Notes under the pieces: model-generated
The model's database searches: none
Seen by the model: the letters and a program-made list of their open reading frames with translations, nothing else
Told to the model about the DNA's origin: nothing
Position numbers and translations under genes: made by a program
Shown: positions 1-8,309 of the stretch, one piece after another
How positions within the stretch are numbered: position 1 is the stretch's first letter
Layout of the letters: each line of letters begins with the position of its first letter
Assembly (NCBI RefSeq): GCF_019879105.1
Contig: NZ_CP082249.1
Span: 1,674,001 to 1,738,000 of the forward strand
Direction: 5' to 3'
Length of the DNA stretch: 64,000 nucleotides
Origin: Natrinema sp. SYSU A 869
GTDB taxonomy: Archaea; Halobacteriota; Halobacteria; Halobacteriales; Natrialbaceae

Positions 1-75
1 TGAAACTATTCACACGACGATCGCACAGCTATCGTGCGATCGGGTATGCAGTGACTTCCAGTGACTACTATCGGA
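1..75. repeat. dispersed palindromic intergenic repeat, copy 1
   Basis: A 75-base element containing the inverted repeat CGATCGCAC / GTGCGATCG (about 18-42), followed by a segment reading TGCAGTGACTTCCAGTGACT. A clearly related copy lies at 60024-60140, where the centre of the palindrome carries about 40 extra bases but both flanks (TGAAAC..ATT.ACACG and GTGCGATCGGGT.TGCAGTGAC) are kept. Two copies 60 kb apart suggest a dispersed intergenic family; what it does is not evident. The left edge is cut by the window start. Confidence 0.6.
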
Positions 76-141
76 GTCGGGCCCGTCTCCGCGACTATAC
101 CGGGGATTCGATTTTTGCCACTGGAGCGCAACGAGAGGTGC

Positions 142-1125
142 ATGGACGTTGGACTCATGGTAACAGCCTTCGGCGACGTGGCTCTCGCGGACGTCGCGGT
201 TCGCGCCGAAGGGAAGGGATACGACACCGTCTGGGTCGGTGAACTCTGGGGGGCCAGCGGCGTCGTCCAGGCGACCGAGATGGCCTGTCGGACCGACGAG
301 ATCGGAATCGGGACCGCGATTTTGAACGTCTACTCTCGGTCACCGGCCGTCCTCGCGATGACGGCGGCGTCACTCGAGGACGCATCCGACGGCCGGTTCA
401 CGCTTGGCCTCGGCACGAGCACGGCCACGGCGGTCGAGGGCCTCCACGGGATGACGTTCGACCGGCCGGTGCGACGCGCACACGAGACGATCGAACTGAT
501 CCGCGAGTTCACCGCAGGGACCGGCGAGCCGGTCGACTACGACGGCGAACTGCTCGAGGCGGCGAACTTCCCGTCGATCGAGACGTCGGTGCCGATCTAC
601 CACGCCGGGCTCGGGCCGGCGAATCGCCGCGTCGTCGGTCGACTTTGCGACGGCTGGATCCCGCACAACATCCCGTTCTCGCGGCTCGAGGACGCCTTCG
701 AAGAAGTCGCAACGGCCGCGCGGGAACGCGATCGCGATCCAAGCGAAATTACGATCGCGCCCTACGTGCCCGCGGCAGTCAGCGAGGACCCGACCGAGGC
801 CCGCGAGACGCTGCGGCGACACATCGCTTACTACGTCGGGAGCGGCGAGGGCTACCGTCGGGCGGTCGCGACCGAGTTCCCGGACGAAGCCGAACGGATC
901 GCCGCGGCGTGGTGCGATGGCGAGAAGGGCGCGGCCGCGAGTGCCGTCACCGACGAGATGATCGCCGACCTCGGCGTCGCCGGAACGCCTGACGATGCGT
1001 GCGACCAACTACGGACACTCGTCGCCGAAACGGGGATCGACCACCCCATCGTCGTCGTTCCGGAACCGGCCTCGAGCGAGGTCACGGAGACGACGATCGA
1101 CGCGCTCGCACCGGACCAGTTGTAG
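142..1125 (+). CDS. LLM-class (F420-dependent type) oxidoreductase, Mer-like
   Basis: A 327-residue TIM-barrel protein of the bacterial-luciferase-like superfamily that contains F420-dependent methylenetetrahydromethanopterin reductase (Mer). Visible family features are the N-terminal DVGLMVTAF strand, GYDTVWVGE after the first helix, RFTLGLGTST near residue 105 and the C-terminal GTPDDACDQL segment. Family members transfer hydride between F420 or FMN and a substrate; the substrate here is unknown. The start was placed at ATG 142, behind the purine-rich GAGAGGTG, rather than at 61, because the extra 27 residues lie in the upstream repeat and look non-coding. A true Mer candidate also lies at 19771, so this copy is probably a paralogue of different function. 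Confidence 0.85.
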   Translation: MDVGLMVTAFGDVALADVAVRAEGKGYDTVWVGELWGASGVVQATEMACRTDEIGIGTAILNVYSRSPAVLAMTAASLEDASDGRFTLGLGTSTATAVEGLHGMTFDRPVRRAHETIELIREFTAGTGEPVDYDGELLEAANFPSIETSVPIYHAGLGPANRRVVGRLCDGWIPHNIPFSRLEDAFEEVATAARERDRDPSEITIAPYVPAAVSEDPTEARETLRRHIAYYVGSGEGYRRAVATEFPDEAERIAAAWCDGEKGAAASAVTDEMIADLGVAGTPDDACDQLRTLVAETGIDHPIVVVPEPASSEVTETTIDALAPDQL

Positions 1126-1233
1126 CGTTTGCGTCGGGGACCCGGTCGAAGCACCGCAACTGTCGGCGGCCCTTGCGAATCCGCGGACAGTGTTTTTGAG
1201 GTCACGCCCGACAGTCTCGACAGTGGAACGATC

Positions 1234-1689
1234 ATGAGTGCGAGTTACACCGATTTCGTCGGCGAGGTACAGCACCGGATCGAAGCCGGGACACAGGCCG
1301 AAGCCGTCCGAACGACGCGTGCGGTCCTCGAGACCCTCGGCGAGCGCGTCGGAGAAGGTGGGGCGACGGATATTGCGAGCCCGCTCCCGATGGAGATCGA
1401 TCGATACCTGCTGGCCGCCGACCACGGCCAGACGTACGACTACGACGCGTTCGTCGACCGGGTCCTCGAGCGGCTGAACTACGACGATCTCGACCTCGAT
1501 GCGTCGTACGGCCGGCCGTCGAATATCGACCGGTCCGAGGCCGTCTACCGGATCAAGGCCGCCGTCGAACTCCTCAGCGAACGAGTTCCCGGCGGGGAAC
1601 TGGCTCACGCCGAGGAGCAGTTACCCGGCGAGTTCGGAGACATGTTCGAGTTCGTCGACGCCGAGACCAAGCCTTGGGAGGAGGCCTGA
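1234..1689 (+). CDS. DUF2267 family protein
   Basis: A 151-residue acidic soluble protein with the DUF2267 pattern: Y-T-D-F-V-G-E-V near the start, a helix ending AVLETLGERV, then a second half-repeat beginning FVDRVLERL and ending with AEEQLPGEF (residues about 130-140). Members are small helical proteins of unknown function, common in haloarchaea, often near stress genes. No catalytic motif is seen. ATG 1234 follows a T-rich stretch at 1192-1197 that may hold the promoter. A broken multi-repeat member of the same family lies at 33204-33855. Confidence 0.85.
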   Translation: MSASYTDFVGEVQHRIEAGTQAEAVRTTRAVLETLGERVGEGGATDIASPLPMEIDRYLLAADHGQTYDYDAFVDRVLERLNYDDLDLDASYGRPSNIDRSEAVYRIKAAVELLSERVPGGELAHAEEQLPGEFGDMFEFVDAETKPWEEA

Positions 1690-1836
1690 CGACGACCGCG
1701 AGCAGGACCTCGATAGGCGAATAGCGCGGGACCCTCGGTCTCGTGGACCGTGCGAACGGACAGGGCACAACGCGACTCGAGGAGAGAGATTCAGTGCCGC
1801 GGCGGGTGAGAAATCGAACGCCGAGTCAACAGCGAG

Positions 1837-2736
1837 TCAGCGCCGGTCGTAGATCCGGACCGCGCGGTCGTGGCGCTCCGAGAGCCCGTGTGGGTTGCGC
1901 TGGCTCGAGCGATCGGTATACCGGGCACGAACGCCATCCCACAGCCCGCGCGTAATGTTCGTAATGACGTCAGTGCCGTCCGAGACCCAGCCCGTCGGCG
2001 TTGCCTTGCCGGACGCCAGCCGGCGAACGCCACTGATACCGTCCCGCAGCGCGCTCCCGGCGGTCCGAGCGAGAACGGTCGGTCGCAGCCCGTAATTCTT
2101 CGCGAGCCGGTAGGATAGCGACCGGTAGGTCGCCCCCCAGTCAGGGTCGGCCCGACCGCCGTCCGTCCCGACCTCACACCGGGCGGCCATCGTCGCCGAC
2201 CATGAGACGTCGTGTCCGAGTCCGGCCACGCGATGGGCGCAATCCCGTTCGCTCGCCTCCTCGAGGTACTCGTCGAAGCCATCCAAGGTCTCGAGGACGG
2301 ACCGCTCGAACGCGACGTTGTCACCGTGAAAGAGGGAGACCGTCTGTCCGGCGACCCGTCGGGGCGACCGCAGATCCGGCCCGACAGGGCCGCCGGTGAC
2401 TGGCCCGGTAACGACGGCCGTTTCGTCGGCCATCGACTCGTCGATAGCCGAATACCAGCTGTGATCGATCGCGTACTCGCCGTCGAGGAAGGCGACGACA
2501 TCCCCCGTCGCGAGTTCGAAACCGGCATTTCGGGAGACACCAAGGTTCCGTTCGGAGATTTCGACGAGGACATCGACATCGTCGCGCTCACGGACGACGC
2601 CGGTCGTCCCGTCCGAGGAGGGGCCGTTGACGACGATGACTTCCGTCGAGGACGGCGTTCGCTCCGCGAGAGCGTCGAGACACGATAGCAACCGCTCCCG
2701 GTCGTTGAGCGTCGACACGACTACCGAGAGCTCCAT
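1837..2736 (-). CDS. family 2 glycosyltransferase
   Basis: A 299-residue GT-A fold glycosyltransferase. It starts with the nucleotide-sugar binding strand MELSVVVSTLNDRERLLSCL, has EVIVVNGPSSDGT (residues about 32-44), the helix NLGVSRNAGFELATG and the metal-site strand VVAFLDGEYAID, where DGE stands in for the usual DxD. Acceptor-site residues such as the GFDEYLEEASERD segment (about 175) follow. Such enzymes add sugars to lipid carriers or to S-layer glycoproteins. There is no C-terminal membrane span. The upstream minus-strand methyltransferase ends 53 bases before it, so the two may be co-transcribed. Confidence 0.85.
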   Translation of the reverse strand: MELSVVVSTLNDRERLLSCLDALAERTPSSTEVIVVNGPSSDGTTGVVRERDDVDVLVEISERNLGVSRNAGFELATGDVVAFLDGEYAIDHSWYSAIDESMADETAVVTGPVTGGPVGPDLRSPRRVAGQTVSLFHGDNVAFERSVLETLDGFDEYLEEASERDCAHRVAGLGHDVSWSATMAARCEVGTDGGRADPDWGATYRSLSYRLAKNYGLRPTVLARTAGSALRDGISGVRRLASGKATPTGWVSDGTDVITNITRGLWDGVRARYTDRSSQRNPHGLSERHDRAVRIYDRR

Positions 2737-2789
2737 ACCGCCCGATAGGGGCTCCTGATAGTAAATAGATGGGATTCCAGTCGGTTCGA

Positions 2790-3497
2790 TCAGCGAACGT
2801 TTGCGTTCCAGTACGACACTGACGCGAAGTGGTCGGAGACCGGGAGTTCGCCGACCGCCTTGTCGAGCGCGCGAAGCGGTGATGCGAGCCCGTTAGGGAT
2901 CGACCGGTAGAGCCCGTAGGGCAGAAGGAAGTCGTCCTCAACGTCGACGAGGGTGAGATTCGTCTTCGCGAGGAGGACTGCGACCTCGCTCTTCGAATAG
3001 AGCCGCGAACCCATCGGGAGCGCCCAGTTGTAGACGCTTCGCGTCGAAAACCGGTTGAACGTATCGAAGACGATTTGATCGCGAGAGACCCGCCGCATCT
3101 CCGCCAAGAACGCCTCGGGATCGTCTGCGAGATGGAAGAAGCGCATCGCGACCACGGTATCGAAGTGATCGTCCGGAAACGGTAGTCGACCTGCATCACC
3201 GCGGAGGAACTCGAGCGTTCCCGTGAGGTCGGCGTCTTTGGCCTTCCGGCGTCCCTGCTGTAACATCGCTGCCGAGATATCGAGTCCGACGACGTCGGCC
3301 CCCTGATGGGCCAGCATGACAGTAAATCGCCCGGTACCACAGGCGATCTCGAGGACCTTTCGGTCCTCGACGGGCATGATGGCCTCGAGGACGGCCTCCT
3401 TCTCCCGGCGGTCGATTAACTGGCCACCCCGGGAGAACCGCTTGTCGTCGTATTCCTCGGCGATGTCGTCGGCTTGGTACCACTCCTGTCCTTTCAC
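2790..3497 (-). CDS. class I SAM-dependent methyltransferase
   Basis: About 235 residues, Rossmann-fold methyltransferase: motif I VLEIACGTGRF, acidic loop after strand 2 (VVGLDIS), motif II LRGDAGRLPFPDDHFD and motif III MRFFHLADDPEAFLAEM. The pattern is that of the ubiquinone or small-molecule methyltransferase group; the substrate is not predictable. An ATG at 3575 is in frame, but the GTG at 3497 was chosen because a TTTTAT TATA-like element lies about 30 bases upstream of it inside the longer reading frame, and the conserved sequence starts with KGQEWYQADDIA. This implies a leaderless mRNA. Confidence 0.8.
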   Translation of the reverse strand: MKGQEWYQADDIAEEYDDKRFSRGGQLIDRREKEAVLEAIMPVEDRKVLEIACGTGRFTVMLAHQGADVVGLDISAAMLQQGRRKAKDADLTGTLEFLRGDAGRLPFPDDHFDTVVAMRFFHLADDPEAFLAEMRRVSRDQIVFDTFNRFSTRSVYNWALPMGSRLYSKSEVAVLLAKTNLTLVDVEDDFLLPYGLYRSIPNGLASPLRALDKAVGELPVSDHFASVSYWNANVR

Positions 3498-3720
3498 ACT
3501 GGGCGAATCTACTGTTGCGATAGGATAAAACGATACTGGAGTCCGCTGACGACGGTGGGTCGAATTCCGACTCACCGCTGTCCATCTTACGGGAAGACCG
3601 GCTCAGAAAATATATATGGTCTAATCGTGTTAATACCCCATTCATATGCCTTATACAAACTGCATTATTCGTATCCACATATAGGGAAGCTTTACCATCG
3701 GCGCTTCCGCTGACGTAGGT

Positions 3721-4002
3721 ATGAGCATGAGTACAGCCGAGGACCGCGCCGCTGCCGCCGAGGAAACCCTCTCGGAGGACGAATACCGCGACCGGCTCCG
3801 CGATCTGCCACCGAGTGCCAAACTCGTCGCAAAAGTGCTCGAGAGTGACTCGCCGCTCTCGCAGGGCCAACTCGCCGAAGAATCGCTGCTTCCCGACCGC
3901 ACCGTTCGCTACGCGCTCAACCGACTCGAGGACGTCGGTCTCGTTGGCTCCCGGTACAGCTTCCGGGACGCCCGCAAACAGGTCTACTTCCTCAAACACT
4001 GA
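3721..4002 (+). CDS. winged-helix (MarR/TrmB-like) DNA-binding protein
   Basis: A 93-residue protein that is essentially one winged helix-turn-helix: LPPSAKLVAKVLE, SPLSQGQLAEESLL, PDRTVRYALNRLEDVGLV (recognition helix) and a beta wing ending RKQVYFLKH. It has no ligand domain, as in several small conserved haloarchaeal regulators. It is divergent from the methyltransferase at 3497, and the AT-rich spacer holds TATA-like runs near 3611 and 3651. ATG 3727 is an alternative start six bases downstream. Confidence 0.85.
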   Translation: MSMSTAEDRAAAAEETLSEDEYRDRLRDLPPSAKLVAKVLESDSPLSQGQLAEESLLPDRTVRYALNRLEDVGLVGSRYSFRDARKQVYFLKH

Positions 4003-4108
4003 CCCTCTCGCTGCCGGTCTCGTCTCCACTGTTCGGGGGTACAGGGGTGGACTCGCACACTGGCCATCCGTCGATACGCCTTTTTTCGTTCGGTCGCACT
4101 GTCAGGAC

Positions 4109-4951
4109 ATGGATATCACTCGGTGGTCCGTCCCGGTCGCGACGCGCGCGCCGACCGGCGAGACCAACGCCTACCTAATCCAGGAGAAGACTCCGTCGTC
4201 TCCGAACAATACGCGGCAACGCCGAGAGTCCGGGACTGAACCGGCAATCCTCGTCGACCCTGCAGCCCGAACCGACGCCCTCGACCGCGCGGTCCGTGAG
4301 CGATCCGTCGAGCACATCCTCGTCACCCACACCCACCCCGATCACGTCGGCGCGGTCGACGCCTACGCCGTCGAGACCGGTGCGACGGTCTGGGCCCGGT
4401 ACGGCCGCGTCGACAGGTTCCGCGACGCGACGGGTCGCGAGCCCGATCGGACGTTCGCGCCCGGGACGACGATCCCGCTCGGCGACGATCGCGTTCGGAT
4501 CCTCGACGCACCAGGCCACGCGCCGGATCACGTCGCGATCGCGGCTGGCCACGGCGGGCCGATCCTGTGTGGCGACTGTGCCGTCCGCGAGGGCAGCGTC
4601 GTCGTCGGCGCGCCCGAGGGCGACATGCGCGCGTACGTGACGACATTACGCCGCCTCTGGGCGATGAACCCGCCCGCACTGCATCCGGGCCACGGTCCCG
4701 AAATCGATGAGCCTCGAGCGGCCCTCGAGCGACTGCTCACTCACCGGGCCGAGCGCGAACGGCGGGTACTCGAGGCCGTCACTGGGGGTGCCGAAACGCT
4801 CGAGGAAATCCTCGAGTCAGCCTATAAGAAGGATCTTTCGGGCGTGCGCGACCTCGCTCGGGCGACGGTCCGCGCCCATCTCGAGAAACTCGCCGTCGAG
4901 GGACACGTCGCCTGGGACGGCGAACGGGCGACGCCGCTCGAGGGCGACTGA
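4109..4951 (+). CDS. MBL-fold metallo-hydrolase (LACTB2-like) with C-terminal winged helix
   Basis: A 280-residue metallo-beta-lactamase fold hydrolase. The zinc-site motif THTHPDHVG is at about residue 73, a second metal histidine in LDAPGHAPDH at about 135, an aspartate in LCGDCAVRE at about 155 and a final histidine in ALHPGHGPEI at about 190. The C-terminal 80 residues (TLEEILESAYKK...LARATVRAHLEKLAVEGHV) form the winged-helix domain typical of LACTB2-type members. Substrate unknown; relatives cleave RNA or thioesters. The reading frame is open back to 3815, but ATG 4109 begins the conserved core. Confidence 0.85.
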   Translation: MDITRWSVPVATRAPTGETNAYLIQEKTPSSPNNTRQRRESGTEPAILVDPAARTDALDRAVRERSVEHILVTHTHPDHVGAVDAYAVETGATVWARYGRVDRFRDATGREPDRTFAPGTTIPLGDDRVRILDAPGHAPDHVAIAAGHGGPILCGDCAVREGSVVVGAPEGDMRAYVTTLRRLWAMNPPALHPGHGPEIDEPRAALERLLTHRAERERRVLEAVTGGAETLEEILESAYKKDLSGVRDLARATVRAHLEKLAVEGHVAWDGERATPLEGD

Positions 4952-4981
4952 CTTTTCCGCATCGACTGCCTCCCCTCCGGT

Positions 4982-5701
4982 GTGCAATCGCTCGAAGCTG
5001 AAATCGAAGACGCACGCCAACTCGCGGTCAACGACCTCGCGGACGCAATCGAATCGATCGGCTTCGAGTGTACTCGCTGTGGAGCCTGTTGCAAGGGCGA
5101 GGCCGAGGACGACCACACGGCGACCGTGTTTCCCGACGAGGTGCGCGATATCGAGGAGGGCGACAGTTACGATGGCGACTACGACTGGCGCGACGTCGCC
5201 CGGCCGATGCCCTACGGGCTCTCAGAGACGGGAGACGGCGGCCTCGAGGGCGAGACCTTCGAGTGGGCGCTCCAGACCGACAGCTGTGGCGACTGTACCT
5301 TCTACGAGGAAGACGAGTCGGGAACAGGAGCCTGCACCGCTCATGACGACCGCCCGCTGATCTGTCAGACCTACCCATTCAGCGTCGCGCTCGCGGGGAC
5401 TAGCCAGCCGATGGGCGAGGCCGTCGACAGCGTTGCGCTGGAAGCGCAACGGGAAACCGGCGAAGCCGGCGACGAGGCGGGCGTGCTTCAGGCCCATGAG
5501 TGCGAAGGACTCGGGCGTGACATCTCCCGCGCGGACGCCGAGGAGTTAGCTCGAGCACTGAAGGAGCGCGCCGTCCGGGAACTCGAGGAGGCTATCGCGG
5601 TCCGGGACGAGTATGAACCCGCCAATCCCGACCCCAGCGAGGTCGTCGTCCATGACTCCGAGGGCGCGAAACGGGTCGACGGGACGCCGCTCGAGGAGTG
5701 A
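4982..5701 (+). CDS. YkgJ-family cysteine cluster protein
   Basis: A 239-residue protein with the YkgJ/Fe-S-type cysteine cluster CTRCGACCKG (residues about 29-37), followed by SCGDCTFYEE (about 100), GACTAH and RPLICQTYPFSV (about 125). The eight-cysteine pattern probably binds zinc or an Fe-S cluster. Function in the family is unsettled. Translation starts at GTG 4982, 30 bases after the MBL gene, so the two are likely in one operon. Confidence 0.85.
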   Translation: MQSLEAEIEDARQLAVNDLADAIESIGFECTRCGACCKGEAEDDHTATVFPDEVRDIEEGDSYDGDYDWRDVARPMPYGLSETGDGGLEGETFEWALQTDSCGDCTFYEEDESGTGACTAHDDRPLICQTYPFSVALAGTSQPMGEAVDSVALEAQRETGEAGDEAGVLQAHECEGLGRDISRADAEELARALKERAVRELEEAIAVRDEYEPANPDPSEVVVHDSEGAKRVDGTPLEE

Positions 5702-5846
5702 TACGGAGCCGCGACTGGTCGGTCGATTCTTGTTTTCCACAAGGCGGGTCCGAATCGTCGCGACTCAAGTGACGAAACCGGACGATAGCTAACGGCTTGG
5801 CCGAGAAAGCAGTCACTGTACGGCGTGCTTGCCTTTTTGGTCAAGG

Positions 5847-5888
5847 TTTTTGCGTGAGGGATCGGCGAAGCCGACCCGAACGCAAAAA
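5847..5888. terminator. composite palindrome, probable bidirectional terminator
   Basis: Perfect 9-bp outer arms TTTTTGCGT (5847-5855) and ACGCAAAAA (5880-5888) enclose a second stem, GGG.TCGGC / GCCGA.CCC, with a GAA loop. It lies 8 bases beyond the stop of the minus-strand TRAM gene and faces the plus-strand YkgJ gene, so T-runs are present for both directions. A structure of the same design follows tRNA-Arg at 50333-50392. Confidence 0.6.
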
Positions 5889-5896
5889 GGTCGTTC

Positions 5897-6316
5897 TTAG
5901 AACGTGTCTTCGATGATCTCGCCGACGGCGAAGTTCGACTTGACCTCGGTGACCTCGATTTTGACGCGTTCGCCGACGTCCGCCCCGGGAACGATGATGA
6001 CGTAGCCGCGTTCAACGCGGGCGATACCGTCGCCCTGTTTGCCGATGTCTTCGATTTCAACGTAGCGGGTTTCCCCGACATCGACCGGCGGCTGCGGTTC
6101 GGACGGCGCACTCTGGGGTTTGGTGGTCGCCGAGACGTCCTCGCCGTCCTCGCCGTCCTCCTCGTCCTCCCGCGAAATGAGCGCGACGCGATAGACCTCG
6201 CCGGGGTCGATGTCGCCGGTCTCGACCTCTTGACGAGGTACCTCGATAACGTATCGATCCTCCTCTTCCGAAACGTCCGTACTGAACAGACACAGCAGTT
6301 TGTCAGATATTTCCAC
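5897..6316 (-). CDS. TRAM domain protein
   Basis: A 139-residue protein whose C-terminal 60 residues (VGETRYVEIEDIGKQGDGIA, then VPGADVGERVKIEVTEVK) are a TRAM domain, a beta-barrel RNA-binding module found in tRNA-modifying enzymes and as stand-alone archaeal RNA chaperone-like proteins. The first 30 residues (MEISDKLLCLFSTDV...) are a conserved haloarchaeal N-terminus, and an acidic linker separates the two. The start is GTG 6316. A TATA-like TTCTATTATGG lies on the minus strand near 6350. Confidence 0.85.
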   Translation of the reverse strand: MEISDKLLCLFSTDVSEEEDRYVIEVPRQEVETGDIDPGEVYRVALISREDEEDGEDGEDVSATTKPQSAPSEPQPPVDVGETRYVEIEDIGKQGDGIARVERGYVIIVPGADVGERVKIEVTEVKSNFAVGEIIEDTF

Positions 6317-6460
6317 AGGCAGACCCTCAGTTTCACCTCAGATTCGCCTCCATAATAGAACTACCGACACCGAGCCGACAATTGACGGGGAAATCGTCTT
6401 TTCTACGGATCGGCTGTGGCCGGGGAACGACGGAGTCGTCGTCCACGAGCGACTGTGACG

Positions 6461-8188
6461 TCAGTCTGCGGGCTCGAGCGGCTGCGTCGTGACGAACTGG
6501 GAGAGGTCGAACTCCGTCCCGAGGTCGGCGTCGGCGATCGACCCATAGGGGCGGTTGACGACGATGTCGCCGGCGGTGCTATCGCCGATCCCGGGGATGG
6601 CGGTGAGTTCGTTCATCGAGGCCGCATTGAGATCGAGCGGGTAGGGGACGCCGGTCACCGAGCGGTAGCCGTGATCGACGACCGCGATGTCGGTCGTCTG
6701 GCCTAGTTCGCGTTCGCCCGGAATCCCGACGAGCAGGGGGTAGGTTCCGAGTTGGCGGCCGAAGGTCTTGCCGTCCTGGTGGTACTCGAGGTGGATGTCC
6801 GGCAGGACGGTCCCCGGCGGCGCGACGCGCTTGAGCATCGGGTTGTCGATCTCCTCGCGGATCTGCTTCTTGTATTGTTTGAACAGCTGTTTGTGCTCGT
6901 TTGCGATCTCAGCCCCAGTATCGCTCATGTCGGTGCCGTCGAAGGCCATCACCTGCCGGATGTTGATCCGGCGGAGCATATAGCCCTCGTCGTAGACCCG
7001 CTGGAGGAACTCGCGATTGCGCTCGTAGGTCTCCTCGCGCTCGCCCTTGAGCCCGTGCAGGAGGTTGATCCCGGGAAGGAGCTTGGGGAGCCGTCGCGGC
7101 GCGTCGTCGCCGAAGGTGGGTGCATCCGCGGGGTCCTCACCGGGCCGCCAGCCGGCCTCCTCGTTGACGATCCGCACTGCTTCGAAACATTCCTCGGCAG
7201 TGACGTTCAGGTTGTTTTCCTCCTGGACGACGGGGTCTGCCGACTCGAGGCCGAACGCGGCTGTGTCCCCGGGCGTGTTGTGCTCGGCGATGATCCGGAT
7301 CCCCTCCCGACTCTGTTCGGGCCACTCCACGATCGTGATGGGGTTCATGTTGTCCAGGTGGAGCGTCTCGAGGTCAGGCGCGACCTCTCGAATCCCGCTG
7401 TAGAGCTGGCGCAGGGCGGCCGGGTTCGGCGCTTCGCCGTCGCCGCCGTAGGCGAGAATGTCGGCCTGCCGGCCGATCCGGAAGTGTTTGACGCCGTAGT
7501 CCGAGAGGGTGTCGACCTCGCCGACGACCGTCGGCGGCGGCCGAAACTCGGGGTTGCCGTACAGCGGCTCCGTACAGAACGAACAGCGATACGCACAGCC
7601 CCGCGAGGTCTCGAGTTCGCAAATGAGATGCTCCGGATGGTTCGGGTGTTGCTCGACGATGAACGCGCCCTCCTGGGCCCACCGCGACACCTCGTCGATA
7701 TCGCGCATTCGGTTGTTGAACCCCTCGAGGCCGCTTTCGACGAGGTCGAAGACGGCGGCCTCGACGTCGCCCTTGGCGACGAAATCGAAGTCCAGGTCCT
7801 GGCGCTCGGTCTCGGTCGCGCCGGCGTTCTCGTCGCCGACGCCGAACTTGACGGGGCCGCCCATCAGGCTCGTCCCGTTGGCGGTCCAAGCGAGTTTGCG
7901 GACTTCGTCGGGTTCGGCCGGCGTGCCGCCGACGTACTTGCCGGGAACGGTCATCCCGCCCAGATAGACTACGAGGTCGGCCTCGTCGACGTCCCGCCAG
8001 TAGTCGGGTTCGTCGCGAAGCCTGTCGATCGTGTGGTAGGTGATCTGGTCGCGCGGAACGCCCGCGTCGACGAGCGCGCCGGCCGCGTACCGGGGGTACG
8101 TTGAGATGTACGGCGGCACCCCGAAGTGTGCGGGCTCGTCGACGTAGCCGTCGACGATCGTCACCGACAGCGTCTCGGGGTCAGTCAT
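6461..8188 (-). CDS. radical SAM protein with C-terminal helix-hairpin-helix
   Basis: A 575-residue radical SAM enzyme. The 4Fe-4S site is CAYRCSFC at about residue 205, after a B12-binding-like or UPF0313-type N-terminal region (DGYVDEPAHFGVPPYIS). TIM-barrel segments LHLDNMNP and FGLESADPVVQEENN follow. The last 70 residues hold a ComEA-type helix-hairpin-helix, LDLNAASMNELTAIPGIGD, usually a DNA-binding module. The exact reaction is unknown. ATG 8188 was chosen; the open frame to 8398 is upstream read-through. High GC and codon use match the neighbours. Confidence 0.85.
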   Translation of the reverse strand: MTDPETLSVTIVDGYVDEPAHFGVPPYISTYPRYAAGALVDAGVPRDQITYHTIDRLRDEPDYWRDVDEADLVVYLGGMTVPGKYVGGTPAEPDEVRKLAWTANGTSLMGGPVKFGVGDENAGATETERQDLDFDFVAKGDVEAAVFDLVESGLEGFNNRMRDIDEVSRWAQEGAFIVEQHPNHPEHLICELETSRGCAYRCSFCTEPLYGNPEFRPPPTVVGEVDTLSDYGVKHFRIGRQADILAYGGDGEAPNPAALRQLYSGIREVAPDLETLHLDNMNPITIVEWPEQSREGIRIIAEHNTPGDTAAFGLESADPVVQEENNLNVTAEECFEAVRIVNEEAGWRPGEDPADAPTFGDDAPRRLPKLLPGINLLHGLKGEREETYERNREFLQRVYDEGYMLRRINIRQVMAFDGTDMSDTGAEIANEHKQLFKQYKKQIREEIDNPMLKRVAPPGTVLPDIHLEYHQDGKTFGRQLGTYPLLVGIPGERELGQTTDIAVVDHGYRSVTGVPYPLDLNAASMNELTAIPGIGDSTAGDIVVNRPYGSIADADLGTEFDLSQFVTTQPLEPAD

Positions 8189-8309
8189 GGCTCCGGATAG
8201 CGCCTCGAGCGATAAAACGGTGACTACACGCTGTCGGCCACGCCTCGGGTCGCGATCAGGAGCCGTCACAAACAGCCAGTCGCGGGTCGATCTCGAGTCG
8301 AACTCACCG

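Noticed and set aside
6752-8104. 450-codon plus-strand frame
   Set aside because: Mirror frame of the radical SAM gene; high-GC genomes give long antisense frames. No motifs.
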